Part shown: piece by piece, positions 1 through 9,025 of the stretch
Layout of the letters: every line of letters begins with the position of its first letter
How positions within the stretch are numbered: position 1 is the stretch's first letter
Source: Gracilariopsis chorda
Lineage: Eukaryota; Rhodophyta; Florideophyceae; Gracilariales; Gracilariaceae
Assembly (NCBI GenBank): GCA_003194525.1
Contig: NBIV01000052.1
Location: 1-64,000 of the forward strand
Direction of reading: 5' to 3'
DNA: 64,000 bases
Program-made: the position numbers and the translations under genes
The notes under the pieces: generated by a model
The model's input: only the letters and a program-made list of their open reading frames with translations
Databases searched by the model: none
Told to the model about the DNA's origin: nothing

Positions 1-1134
1 CGGTTTTGTGGCAATCCTCGTCGCGGATGCGCATCTGATGGTCTGCGCCGACGAGGTCAATCTGCGAAAAAACGGTTGCGCCTGCGAGTTGATCGAAAGC
101 CTCTTCGATGAGTGGGCAGCGGGTGGCATCTGGAATGGTAATGCGGTTGAGAGCCCTGTAGTCGCAGACAGACGAAACTCGCCGTTCTTTTTCTTGACGA
201 AGAAAACTGGGCGCCGTATGGTGAAGTCGAGGGGCGAAGATAGCCTCTGTCTAGGAGTTTGTGGAGGGTACGCCTTAGCTCTTGAAGCTCCTCTGCCGAA
301 AGACGGATGACCGGTCGCACTGGGGGGAATATTGGACTTGAGGGGAATAGCGAAGTCCATCGCGCGTGTTGGGGGTAGTTCATGTGGAAGTTCGGATCGG
401 AAGATATCGGCGAATTCCTTCACTAGTGGAAGGATGTTAGGATGTGTGGATCCTGTCAGTACTTCCGGGCGGAGCTTGATGGCGAAAAGCTCACAGCCTT
501 TGCGTTTGTGCGTGAGACACCGAGCGGCACGCTTCCAAGAGATCAGTTTGAAGGTATGTTTCGGTGGACGCCTGGATCGAGGTCGCTGTCGGGTGTGAAT
601 CCGCCGTTGTGTCCCTTCAGGGCCCCTTAGCAGTAAATCCCCAGTACTCCAGCAGATCTGTGGTGCGCATGCGCGCAGCCACTGGTGGCCAACGATGATG
701 TAAGGCCGGGCGTCCATATCGTCTGGCATGTCAATTACGAAAGCCGACAAAAGGTGGTCCGAAGTGCCCAGCCGCAGAGGGGCCTGCACGGAACCTTGAA
801 CGGGGATGCGTTGTCCATTTCCCAGCTCAACATATGCGTCGGTCACTGGTGTAACCGAGAGGCCACACGCGGCGGCAGTCACGGGCGACACAAATGCGTG
901 TGACCCGCCCGGATCTATATTTGCCACCACGTTAAAATTATTGAGAAATGCATCATAATGGAACTCCGTATCATCTGATTCGAGTCCTGTGAGGCGCAAT
1001 AGAAAATGGGGATCGGTACCCGGGGGGCTCGCCGCCTTCCAAGGCGGCGGCGTTAGGTTTCTGGCTTTCCGGCGCTGTCCTTGGCGGTAAGGTCGCAGAC
1101 ATGGGTTGGTTTGCTCCAACCTTCGCCTCCGCAT
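1..1134 (-). pseudogene. Element A protease and start of reverse transcriptase (broken)
   Basis: On the minus strand this holds the retroviral-type aspartic protease and the RT N-terminus, matching B at 5115-6253. The protease active-site region reads IDPGGSHAF where DSG or DTG is usual, so a Pro stands in the middle of the triad in both copies. The RT entry block (RPVIRLSAEELQELRR) is clear. A lacks one base near 215-222 that B has, which breaks the frame just after the SPYGAP block. Near 380, A keeps the protease-RT junction in frame where B has an extra T. The two copies therefore carry different single-base lesions. Confidence 0.8.
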
Positions 1135-2324
1135 GCCATGCAGCGATCGCTCGACCGGTAGCGTTGGCGTTCCAGTGCGTTAGACTTGTCGCACGGGCCC
1201 CATGAAGTGGCTGCTGGGTCATGTTGGGGGTAGTTGTGCGAGAGTTGGTGGCGCGGTGTGTCTGGATGATGTGCGGGGGACCCATTGGATGATCGACGGC
1301 GTGGGGGTTGGGCGGATGGTGCCCGCCAGGACTGTGCGACTTCGAGGTTACGCACGAAATTGTAGACGGCCTTCAGGTCCGTAGAGCCCTTGGTAAAACG
1401 CTGAGCGAGCTCTGCCTTGTACTCGTCAGGTAGGCTCATGAAGAAATAGTTGTAGGCGTCGCCAGGATGGGGTCCGCAGAGTTCAATGAGGTCACGAAAC
1501 TCGGAGATGTGGCGCTCCAAGTTGGACTTGAATTGAAGACGCATGAGCTTCGAACTTGCTTGGGCGTCTTCGTTATCGGGGACATACTCCTCGATTAAGG
1601 CCTTTTCCAATGCGTCGAGGTTGGAAAATTCAGTGCTTTGTGCCTCTTCTCGGTTAATCCAGGTACTCGCCGCTCCTTTCAGAAAGCACTTGGCGACATC
1701 CACCATCTCGTGGTGGTGCTCCACACCTGCCACACGCCTTGTACGGCGTATAGATGCGATAAATCTGCGAATACGGATCGAAGAGCGTTCATCTGCTTTG
1801 CCACTGAATGCTTCCGGTGTGGCGGTTTTAACGAGTGATGCCAACGACGGTCGTCCCTTGTTGCCCGTTGGGGGTAGGGTAGAGTTGGGTGGCAGTGGCG
1901 GCATTGAACGCACACTCAGAGCCGGGGCCGACGGAGGGGATATGTTCGCATGTTCGGGGAAGTCACGGGTGAGGGGTGGCGTGTGTGGGCTTCGTGTGGG
2001 AGGATGTATGTCCACGGGTTGTGGGGCGGCCTGTGAGTTCCGGAGAAGTGCCATCAGCGTAGAAAAGTCTTCTTTGAGCTTTTCGAGGTCCTGTGCATGG
2101 GTGCCGAACGCACGTTTGATGTCGTCTGAAGTAGCCATGTGGTCCTTCATGAACGAGTTCAGAAGGGAATGGAGCGCATTTTGAGTGGTCTGCACACCAT
2201 AAATCATGTCCTGGAGCTTGTTGGCCTGGAGTTGGAGGCTCTCAAGCGCGTCAGGAGTTGCGGAGGACTCTCGTTCACTGGCGTACACCGGCGGGTTCGG
2301 TATGTTCGGCGGGTTGGACGACAT
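1053..2324 (-). CDS. gag: Element A Gag
   Basis: The 423-residue open frame starts at an ATG about 80 nt downstream of the primer binding site (MSSNPPNIPNPPVYASERE). It has a predicted helical N-terminal region, a proline-rich stretch at roughly residues 105-160, and the Ty3 Gag core that ends in the block around ISEFRDLIELCG and YKAELAQRFTKG. The C-terminus has one C-x2-C pair (CMAC) followed by a His and a Cys, a degenerate zinc knuckle. Near residue 350 a short patch reads in a different frame from copy B because of compensating indels in G runs. Gag would form the virus-like particle. Its end overlaps the protease frame, as expected for frameshift expression of pol. Confidence 0.85.
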   Translation of the reverse strand: MSSNPPNIPNPPVYASERESSATPDALESLQLQANKLQDMIYGVQTTQNALHSLLNSFMKDHMATSDDIKRAFGTHAQDLEKLKEDFSTLMALLRNSQAAPQPVDIHPPTRSPHTPPLTRDFPEHANISPPSAPALSVRSMPPLPPNSTLPPTGNKGRPSLASLVKTATPEAFSGKADERSSIRIRRFIASIRRTRRVAGVEHHHEMVDVAKCFLKGAASTWINREEAQSTEFSNLDALEKALIEEYVPDNEDAQASSKLMRLQFKSNLERHISEFRDLIELCGPHPGDAYNYFFMSLPDEYKAELAQRFTKGSTDLKAVYNFVRNLEVAQSWRAPSAQPPRRRSSNGSPAHHPDTPRHQLSHNYPQHDPAATSWGPCDKSNALERQRYRSSDRCMACGGEGWSKPTHVCDLTAKDSAGKPET

Positions 2325-2403
2325 GTCGAGAACGGGGATGGAGCGGGGTGCAGGGGATAGAGAGTGGAAGTATGCGTTAATCAGCGGTCAGAGAAAGACC
2401 AAA

Positions 2404-2413
2404 GATGCTACCA
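2404..2413 (-). other. Primer binding site of element A
   Basis: On the minus strand TGGTAGCATC starts two bases after the LTR end (...TTACA). Its start resembles the complement of an initiator-Met tRNA 3' end, the usual primer of gypsy elements. The tRNA identity is inferred, not checked. Confidence 0.6.
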
Positions 2414-2415
2414 GA

Positions 2416-2660
2416 TGTAACAAAGCAGTCGTAGGGTAGATGCTTTCGCACGAAATACGACTAAAGAGTCGGAGACAAGGTCTAACCGCCCCCTCTAAGC
2501 TATCAGCCTGGGGCGGGATTTTATTTATAGAAGTTGTTAGATCAAGCTAGGGCTGCGTACCTGGCTTGATCCAGCATGGAGCTTCCTAGAGAAGCGGCGA
2601 GACACGAAGGATGTGGTTGTGGTATGGGGTGAACTACTATGCTAATGTTGTGTTGTTGCA
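2416..2660 (-). repeat. LTR shared by A (5') and B (3'), 245 bp
   Basis: It runs TG...CA on both strands, with plus-strand edges TGTAACAAAG and GTTGTTGCA. It is about 98% identical by eye to the LTR at 7538-7780. The A primer binding site lies on its left and the B polypurine tract touches its right, so one LTR serves both elements. A TATA-like box (CTATAAATAA on the minus strand, about 2520-2530) is a likely promoter. Confidence 0.92.
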
Positions 2661-2672
2661 CTCACCCGCTTC
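2661..2672 (-). other. Polypurine tract of element B
   Basis: On the minus strand GAAGCGGGTGAG lies between the pol stop (TAG, 2673-2675) and the LTR start (TGCAACAACA). This is the position and composition expected of the plus-strand primer. Confidence 0.75.
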
Positions 2673-2992
2673 CTAGAAGACGTCCTCCGGGACGTCGTCA
2701 GAGACTTCTCGTATTCGTAGACCAGATCCTGGCAGTGTTTTAGATCTGTCCGAGTATGTCAAAGCGCGGCATTTGGTGTTTCTCCCACAAAACTGTACTT
2801 AAAAAATTGGCGACGAGTCTTGGGACCGCGATGGCGGAGAATAGCTTTGACTTCCTGTTCGATGCCTCCTTTCGCGTCCACGACCACATTGACGTAGGCT
2901 GTAGTATCATCCGGGGTTATAGCGGCGTATTCTGTCGACATTGAATACGTTATGCGCCTTCTTCATATCGGGAGGAAGTTCCAGACGGTACG
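2673..2992 (-). pseudogene. Element B integrase tail and chromodomain (frameshifted)
   Basis: This minus-strand stretch continues pol after the integrase. A segment at 2759-2941 contains VKAILRHRGPKTRRQFFKYS, which fits the start and first strands of a chromodomain with one residue lost. The frame then shifts and runs to TAG at 2673-2675 through an acidic tail (EVSDDVPEDVF). Chromodomains of this group steer integration toward chromatin with particular histone marks; here the frame is broken at least twice. Confidence 0.7.
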
Positions 2993-4268
2993 CTACGGGG
3001 CCGAATCTTCCTCGAGGATCCGGAGAGGGCCGACAAATTTAGGCCTCCATTTCTGCGGCAGATCCGTGCGCCTTTCCATAGAGAGGCCAGCAACCTGTAA
3101 AAGAACTAAGTCTCCGGGCGACAAAGACACGGGGGATCTTCGGAGGTCCGCGGTAGAACCTCTGGCGTTCCTGAGCGCAAAGGAGGTTGTCGCGTGTTGC
3201 GAGGCGGAACGCTTCACGCTGTGCGGCGTAGTCGGTAGCTTTTTGGGAAAGAGAGTTTTGGGATATCTCGCGTGCTGCGTGTGAGGGTGGTACGCGTCAA
3301 GATCGATCTCGAAGGGCGAGAACTGCGTGGAGTGATGTTTGGCGGCGTTGTATTCGTACTCAAACACGCTGAGAAGTGTATCCCAGTTCTGCGGAGACGA
3401 TTGGATTGTGGAGCGGAGCATAGATGAGACGGTGCGGAGAGGTTCTCTGTCCTGGCCGTCGGTCTGAGGGTGTCCGGTCGTGGCGATGTTGAGTTTGACG
3501 TTGTAGATGCGCTGTAGTTCTTGCCAGAAGGCGGAGGTGAACTTCCCATCGCGGTCAGAGATGATAGTCTGTGGAAACCCGTGTCTCGCAAAGACCAAAT
3601 CCGTGAAGACCTGAGCAACTTCCACCGCGGTGGCCGTCTTAGATGCCGGAACGAAGATGCCTCGTTTGGAGAGTTTGTCCACGATGACGATGATCATGTC
3701 CTTCCCGTTGACGGAGCGAGGTAGTTCTGATAGAAAATCGACCGCTATAACCTCCCAGCACTCGTTGGGGATCGGTAGCGGTTGAAGGGGGGCTGCTGGG
3801 ATGCGATTGGAGTGTTTGTTTGTCTGGCATTGATGACAAGCAGCCAGGAACCCTACAATGTCTCGGTACATGTTGGGCCAGTAGACGTAGTGGTGTGCGG
3901 CGGAAAACGTCTTGTCGGTACCGAGGTGGCCCAAGCCGTGAAAATGAAACGCGACATCTCGTCGCAGACGGCGGAGCTTGGGGATATATAGCCGGGAGGA
4001 TTGAAATCCAATCCAACGAAGCAAGGAGTTGTCGAAGGAAAACAGAGCGCGTTGGCGTTGTATCCTGGGGGGGGGAGGCATCTTGTGGGTGTTGTAGGGC
4101 GGTGATCATCTCTTTGGCCCACGGATCCTGCTCATATGCACCTCGAATGCGCTGGAGGAAGGGTTGTACACTGATCATCAATCGGGCAAGGGTTCCCACA
4201 AGTGGTCTGGGCGGCGGCTCAACGCATCCGGACCGTGTTCGAAGGGCCAGAGACGTGTTGTACTTCAA
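2993..4268 (-). pseudogene. Element B integrase (frameshifted)
   Basis: The DDE integrase has a zinc-binding HHCC part (FHGLGHLGTDKT ... CHQCQ), catalytic-core Asp residues in VIAVDFL and IISDRDGKF, and then HPQTDGQ. The expected third acidic residue (TER/TEN) lies in a short patch just after HPQTDGQ that is out of frame, between two compensating indels. The N-terminal linker is in another frame (about 4090-4268), and the switch coincides with a run of nine Gs at 4067-4075. The enzyme would join the cDNA ends to target DNA. As written it is probably inactive. Confidence 0.85.
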
Positions 4269-5502
4269 AGGAGTGTTCTTGAAGTAAATCTAGCCACCGG
4301 CATTGCCTGCCGGAGAGAGTGGCCTTGGACTGGAGATACTGCAATGGGCGGTGGTCCGTGCGGAAGATGAAACGTCTTCCCCTGAGGTAGTGGCTCCAAT
4401 TACGCAAGGCGATAATTAACCCGAGTAGCTCCTGGTCCCCGGTGTCCCAGTGTGACTCTGCTGGAGATAGGCGATGGGATAGGTACGCAACTGGGTGTTC
4501 ATCTTGTTCCAGAGTGGCGCCGACGGCGTGTTGTGATGCATCTGTGGACACAACGAACGTCTTGTCGGCGGCAGGTAGTGCGAGGACCGGAGCGGCAGTG
4601 AGGGCTTGTTTGATAGCACGGAATGCTTCGGCTTGTGCCGCTGTCCAGTTGAACGCCTCGCGGCGTAATAAGTCCGTGATTGGGCGCATGATGTCCGCGT
4701 AGGCCTTTACGAAGCGGCGATAGTAGTTGGCTAGTCCGACGAATTGTTGGACTTCTTTGGTTGAGGTGGGAGTGGGCCAGTTCCTTACCGCATCAACTAG
4801 GCGGCTTTGGGTTTGAATACCCGCAGAGGAGACCCTGTGGCCCAAAAAGTCGACTTCGGCTACTCCGAAATGGGACTTTGTAGGGTGAATGTACAGTTTT
4901 TCCCTACGAATGATGGTGAATAGCTCCCGCAAATGAGCTTGGTGCTCCTCCATGTTGCGGCTGTATACCAAGATGTCGTCCAAGTAAAGAATGAGGGATC
5001 GCCCATTGAGATCGCGAAGCAGGGATGCGAGGAGTCGGGAGAAGGCAGCCGGCGCGTTTGTTAAGCCAAAACAAAGAACGGTCCATTCGAATGAACCATA
5101 ACGTGTTCTTATTGCGGTTTTGTGGCAATCCTCGTCGCGGATGCGCATCTGATGGTCTGCGCCGACGAGGTCAATCTGCGAAAAAACGGTTGCGCCTGCG
5201 AGTTGATCGAAAGCCTCTTCGATGAGTGGCAGCGGGGTGGCATCTGGAATGGTAATGCGGTTGAGAGCCCTGTAGTCGCAGACCAGACGAAACTCGCCGT
5301 TCTTTTTCTTGACGAAGAAAACTGGGGCGCCGTATGGTGAAGTCGAGGGGCGAAGATAGCCTCTGTCTAGGAGTTTGTGGAGGGTACGCCTTAGCTCTTG
5401 AAGCTCCTCTGCCGAAAGACGGATGACCGGTCGCACTGGTGGGGGAATATTGGACTTGAGGGGAATAGCGAAGTCCATCGCGCGTGTTGGGGGTAGTTTC
5501 AT
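4219..5502 (-). CDS. Element B reverse transcriptase-RNase H
   Basis: The 427-residue segment has all RT blocks: the entry block (RPVIRLSAEEL), KKKNGEFRLVCDYRALN, motif A with Asp in FSQIDL, FGLTNAPAAF, and the catalytic YLDD in LILYLDDILVY. RNase H follows with STDASQHAVGATL, the Glu in GDQELLGLI, and RTDHRPLQYL. The frame is lost at the C-terminus (HVSGPSNTVRMR), just before the integrase. At the N-terminus an extra T near 5498 separates it from the protease frame, whereas A is in frame there, so the ancestral protein was protease-RT fused. Confidence 0.92.
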   Translation of the reverse strand: MKLPPTRAMDFAIPLKSNIPPPVRPVIRLSAEELQELRRTLHKLLDRGYLRPSTSPYGAPVFFVKKKNGEFRLVCDYRALNRITIPDATPLPLIEEAFDQLAGATVFSQIDLVGADHQMRIRDEDCHKTAIRTRYGSFEWTVLCFGLTNAPAAFSRLLASLLRDLNGRSLILYLDDILVYSRNMEEHQAHLRELFTIIRREKLYIHPTKSHFGVAEVDFLGHRVSSAGIQTQSRLVDAVRNWPTPTSTKEVQQFVGLANYYRRFVKAYADIMRPITDLLRREAFNWTAAQAEAFRAIKQALTAAPVLALPAADKTFVVSTDASQHAVGATLEQDEHPVAYLSHRLSPAESHWDTGDQELLGLIIALRNWSHYLRGRRFIFRTDHRPLQYLQSKATLSGRQCRWLDLLQEHSFEVQHVSGPSNTVRMR

Positions 5503-6253
5503 GTGGAAGTTCGGATCGGAAGATATCGGCGAATTCCTTCACTAGTGGAAGGATGTTAGGATGTGTGGATCCTGTCAGTACTTCCGGGCGGAGCTTGATG
5601 GCGAAAAGCTCACAGCCTTTGCGTTTGTGCGTGAGACACCGAGCGGCACGCTTCCAAGAGATCAGTTTGAAGGTATGTTTCGGTGGACGCCTGGATCGAG
5701 GTCGCTGTCGGGTGTGAATCCGCCGTTGTGTCCCTTCAGGGCCCCTTAGCAGTAAATCCCCAGTACTCCAGCAGATCTGTGGTGCGCATGCGCGCAGCCA
5801 CTGGTGGCCAACGATGATGTAAGGCCGGGCGTCCATATCGTCTGGCATGTCAATTACGAAAGCCGACAAAAGGTGGTCCGAAGTGCCCAGCCGCAGAGGG
5901 GCCTGCACGGAACCTTGAACGGGGATGCGTTGTCCATTTCCCAGCTCAACATATGCGTCGGTCACTGGTGTAACCGAGAGGCCACACGCGGCGGCAGTCA
6001 CGGGCGACACAAATGCGTGTGACCCGCCCGGATCTATATTTGCCACCACGTTAAAATTATTGAGAAATGCATCATAATGGAACTCCGTATCATCTGATTC
6101 GAGTCCTGTGAGGCGCAATAGAAAATGGGGATCGGTACCCGGGGGGCTCGCCGCCTTCCAAGGCGGCGGCGTTAGGTTTCTGGCTTTCCGGCGCTGTCCT
6201 TGGCGGTAAGGTCGCAGACATGGGTTGGTTTGCTCCAACCTTCGCCTCCGCAT
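5500..6253 (-). CDS. Element B protease
   Basis: This is the first part of pol. Its open frame overlaps the end of gag by at least 82 nt in a different frame, which suggests frameshift expression. The aspartic protease region is NIDPGGSHAF followed by VSPVTAAACGLSV and the flap and C-terminal part (YIIVGHQWLRACAP). The usual DSG/DTG is DPG. The open frame runs on to 5171, but beyond about 5500 it is out of frame with the RT that follows. Confidence 0.8.
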
Positions 6254-7446
6254 GCCATGCAGCGATCGCTCGACCGGTAGCGTTGGCGTTCCAGTGCGTT
6301 AGACTTGTCGCACGGGCCCCATGAAGTGGCTGCTGGGTCATGTTGGGGGGTAGTTGTGCGAGAGTTGGTGGCGCCGGTGTGTCTGGATGATGTGCGGGGG
6401 GACCCATTGGATGATCGACGGCGTGGGGGTTGGGCGGATGGTGCCCGCCAGGACTGTGCGACTTCGAGGTTACGCACGAAATTGTAGACGGCCTTCAGGT
6501 CCGTAGAGCCCTTGGTAAAACGCTGAGCGAGCTCTGCCTTGTACTCGTCAGGTAGGCTCATGAAGAAATAGTTGTAGGCGTCGCCAGGATGGGGTCCGCA
6601 GAGTTCAATGAGGTCACGAAACTCGGAGATGTGGCGCTCCAAGTTGGACTTGAATTGAAGACGCATGAGCTTCGAACTTGCTTGGGCGTCTTCGTTATCG
6701 GGGACATACTCCTCGATTAAGGCCTTTTCCAATGCGTCGAGGTTGGAAAATTCAGTGCCTTGTGCCTCTTCTCGGTTAATCCAGGTACTCGCCGCTCCTT
6801 TCAGAAAGCACTTGGCGACATCCACCATCTCGTGGTGGTGCTCCACACCTGCCACACGCCTTGTACGGCGTATAGATGCGATAAATCTGCGAATACGGAT
6901 CGAAGAGCGTTCATCTGCTTTGCCACTGAATGCTTCCGGTGTGGCGGTTTTAACGAGTGATGCCAACGACGGTCGTCCCTTGTTGCCCGTTGGGGGTAGG
7001 GTAGAGTTGGGTGGCAGTGGCGGCATTGAACGCACACTCAGAGCCGGGGCCGACGGAGGGGATATGTTCGCATGTTCGGGGAAGTCACGGGTGAGGGGTG
7101 GCGTGTGTGGGCTTCGTGTGGGAGGATGTATGTCCACGGGTTGTGGGGCGGCCTGTGAGTTCCGGAGAAGTGCCATCAGCGTAGAAAAGTCTTCTTTGAG
7201 CTTTTCGAGGTCCTGTGCATGGGTGCCGAACGCACGTTTGATGTCGTCTGAAGTAGCCATGTGGTCCTTCATGAACGAGTTCAGAAGGGAATGGAGCGCA
7301 TTTTGAGTGGTCTGCACACCATAAATCATGTCCTGGAGCTTGTTGGCCTGGAGTTGGAGGCTCTCAAGCGCGTCAGGAGTTGCGGAGGACTCTCGTTCAC
7401 TGGCGTACACCGGCGGGTTCGGTATGTTCGGCGGGTTGGACGACAT
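6172..7446 (-). CDS. gag: Element B Gag
   Basis: This 424-residue Gag is nearly identical to the A copy and starts at an ATG about 80 nt downstream of the PBS. It has a helical N-terminal part, a proline-rich hinge, a Ty3-type capsid core and a basic C-terminus with a degenerate Cys/His knuckle (CMACGGEG...HVC). It differs from A in a short patch near residue 350 where G- or C-run lengths differ. It is intact and is the best-preserved gag in the window. Confidence 0.9.
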   Translation of the reverse strand: MSSNPPNIPNPPVYASERESSATPDALESLQLQANKLQDMIYGVQTTQNALHSLLNSFMKDHMATSDDIKRAFGTHAQDLEKLKEDFSTLMALLRNSQAAPQPVDIHPPTRSPHTPPLTRDFPEHANISPPSAPALSVRSMPPLPPNSTLPPTGNKGRPSLASLVKTATPEAFSGKADERSSIRIRRFIASIRRTRRVAGVEHHHEMVDVAKCFLKGAASTWINREEAQGTEFSNLDALEKALIEEYVPDNEDAQASSKLMRLQFKSNLERHISEFRDLIELCGPHPGDAYNYFFMSLPDEYKAELAQRFTKGSTDLKAVYNFVRNLEVAQSWRAPSAQPPRRRSSNGSPRTSSRHTGATNSRTTTPQHDPAATSWGPCDKSNALERQRYRSSDRCMACGGEGWSKPTHVCDLTAKDSAGKPET

Positions 7447-7525
7447 GTCGAGAACGGGGATGGAGCGGGGTGCAGGGGATAGAGAGTGGAAGTATGCGTT
7501 AATCAGCGGTCAGAGAAAGACCAAA

Positions 7526-7535
7526 GATGCTACCA
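7526..7535 (-). other. Primer binding site of element B
   Basis: On the minus strand TGGTAGCATC lies two bases after the 5' LTR, identical to the A copy. It resembles an initiator-Met type primer site. Confidence 0.6.
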
Positions 7536-7537
7536 GA

Positions 7538-7780
7538 TGTAACAAAGCAGTCGTAGGGTAGATGCTTCGCACGAAATACGACTAAAGAGTCGGAGACAAG
7601 GTCTAACCGCCCCCTCTAAGCTATCAGCCTGGGGCGGGATTTATTTATAGAAGTTGTTAGGTCAAGCTAGGGCTGCGTACCTGGCTTGATCCAGCATGGA
7701 GCTTCCTAGAGAAGCGGCGAGACACGAAGGATGTGGTTGTGGTATGGGGTGAACTACTATGCTAATGTTGTGTTGTTGCA
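7538..7780 (-). repeat. 5' LTR of element B, 243 bp
   Basis: It is the TG...CA partner of 2416-2660, two bases shorter. A TATA-like box (CTATAAATAA on the minus strand) lies around 7641-7650. The right edge abuts element I sequence. Confidence 0.92.
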
Positions 7781-7785
7781 CTATC

Positions 7786-8680
7786 ACTATTCCGCGTCCA
7801 CTGGGTCACACTTTGCATGCACAGCAGCCCAACGAGTTGATTCATTTTGACTTTTGCTACATGTGCCCAGGAGAAAACGGCTTTCTGTATGTATTGGTAG
7901 TCAAGGATGACCGTAGCGGATATGTATGGCTCGTACCTGCAACAGAGACTACCTCTGATATGGTGGCCGACACAATCATCAAATGGTTTGCATCGTTTGG
8001 TACCGTCAAGCAGTGGATCTGGGACTGCGGATCACATTTCAAGAATGACGTCGTTAGGTTATTGAAGGAAATTACGAAGTCAGCTCATCATTTCACGCTG
8101 GCATACTGCCCTTGGTCTAACGGTACATTAGAAGTCGTGAATCGAGAATTGTTAAGAACTATGCGCGCTCCTCTGTCCGAATATCAACTACCAATCGCTT
8201 GCCGGCCCAACATCCTACCCATCGTTCAGTCCGCGCTTAATAACGCCTAGTTGTCACGCTTGGCTAACCACTGCCCTCTCACCGTGTTTACAGGGCACAA
8301 CCAGGGCACTCCTCTTGCAGCAGTAGTGCATAAAGTACCTGGCAAAAAGGTGGTGATGAAGGTAGGCGACGTACGACGGCGGCAACTACAGAACTTTGAG
8401 AACATTATGAGAGCACTGGAAGGCATGCAAAAGGATGAAGTGGACGACGAAGAAACGTCAGCAGGCAATCGATACACACAATCGCAAAACCAATTTGCGA
8501 GCAATCAATTTCACTGACGGCGATTTTGTACTACGAGGAGTTATCAAGCGATCAAATAGTCGCAAGCCAGCGCTGAAGTGGACAGGCCCCTACCGTGTGA
8601 TTGAATGCAAAAGTGAATACGTATTCCTGGTGGAATCTCTGTTAGACCACACTCGCATGGAAGTGCATGGACGTTGACTC
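7786..8680 (+). pseudogene. Element I integrase (broken)
   Basis: The frame enters with PRPLGHTLHAQQPNELIHFD, where the last Asp is the first catalytic residue. It continues with WIWDCGSHFKNDVV, in which the second Asp is kept although the usual SDNG reads WDCG, and then CPWSNGTLEVVNREL with the Glu. A stop ends this frame at 8248-8250. The C-terminal part continues in two further frames (8251-8517 and 8435-8677), including FTDGDFVLRG and KWTGPYRVIE, the SH3-like end of such integrases. The style resembles the gypsy integrases common in oomycetes. Confidence 0.8.
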
Positions 8681-8727
8681 AAACTTTTCAGGAACTGTGA
8701 TTTCGAGATAACTGAAGAAATTGTTGA

Positions 8728-8913
8728 TTGGCCTATCTGGAAGGTGTGATGCTACTCGTAGAAGATGTTTTCGACATCAGGCGGCGCAAAGGGGCTGTAG
8801 AACCGCTGGTAGAATGGAGAGGATTTGCCGAGGACGAAACGGACTGGGTCACTCTCGGTTCTTTGCAGAATGATGTACCTGTGCTTTTCAACGAATATCT
8901 GCCCGAGATGTAG
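8728..8913 (+). pseudogene. Element I chromodomain
   Basis: The 62-residue frame contains VEPLVEWRGFAEDETDWVTL, with the aromatic and W-x-G-F pattern of chromodomains, followed by VPVLFNEYL and a stop at 8911-8913. It lies between the integrase tail and the candidate LTR. It has lost its in-frame link to the integrase. Confidence 0.75.
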
Positions 8914-9025
8914 TACAGCGGAACACGCAGGCAGAAGCAAGTTGCTGCCTCTGTGTAGTCCTCTGCAGTTTTCACTTACAGAATTACGGAGCGCTGTTGT
9001 AGCCAAATGAGGCATCAACTCACCT

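Larger units (their letters stand above)
1..2660 (-). mobile_element. Ty3/gypsy element A, 5' half (cut by window edge)
   Basis: This is the 5' half of a chromodomain-type Ty3/gypsy retrotransposon read on the minus strand: LTR, primer binding site, gag, protease and the first part of reverse transcriptase. Positions 1-2660 match 5115-7780 of copy B almost base for base, with a net difference of six bases from scattered indels. The rest of A lies left of the window. Its 5' LTR (2416-2660) also serves as the 3' LTR of copy B, so the two copies form a tandem array with one LTR between them. Confidence 0.9.
2416..7780 (-). mobile_element. Ty3/gypsy element B, full length, two 243-245 bp LTRs
   Basis: This is a full-length chromovirus on the minus strand, 5.36 kb including both LTRs. 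The order is 5' LTR (7538-7780), PBS, gag, protease, RT-RNase H, integrase, chromodomain, PPT, 3' LTR (2416-2660). No extra gene lies between the chromodomain and the 3' LTR, unlike C and D. It sits inside the integrase of element I; the flank right of 7780 begins CTATC. The other flank of the tandem lies outside the window, so the target duplication cannot be checked. Confidence 0.93.

Noticed and set aside
1543-2184. Plus-strand 213-residue frame opposite gag of A (and 6665-7306 in B)
   Set aside because: It is the complement of gag codons in a recent duplicate. Length and copy identity follow from gag itself, and no start context or domain supports it.
7759-8250. Start of the element I integrase at 7759
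   Set aside because: The first 22 bases are B LTR sequence. The integrase frame truly enters from 7781 and has no native start here.
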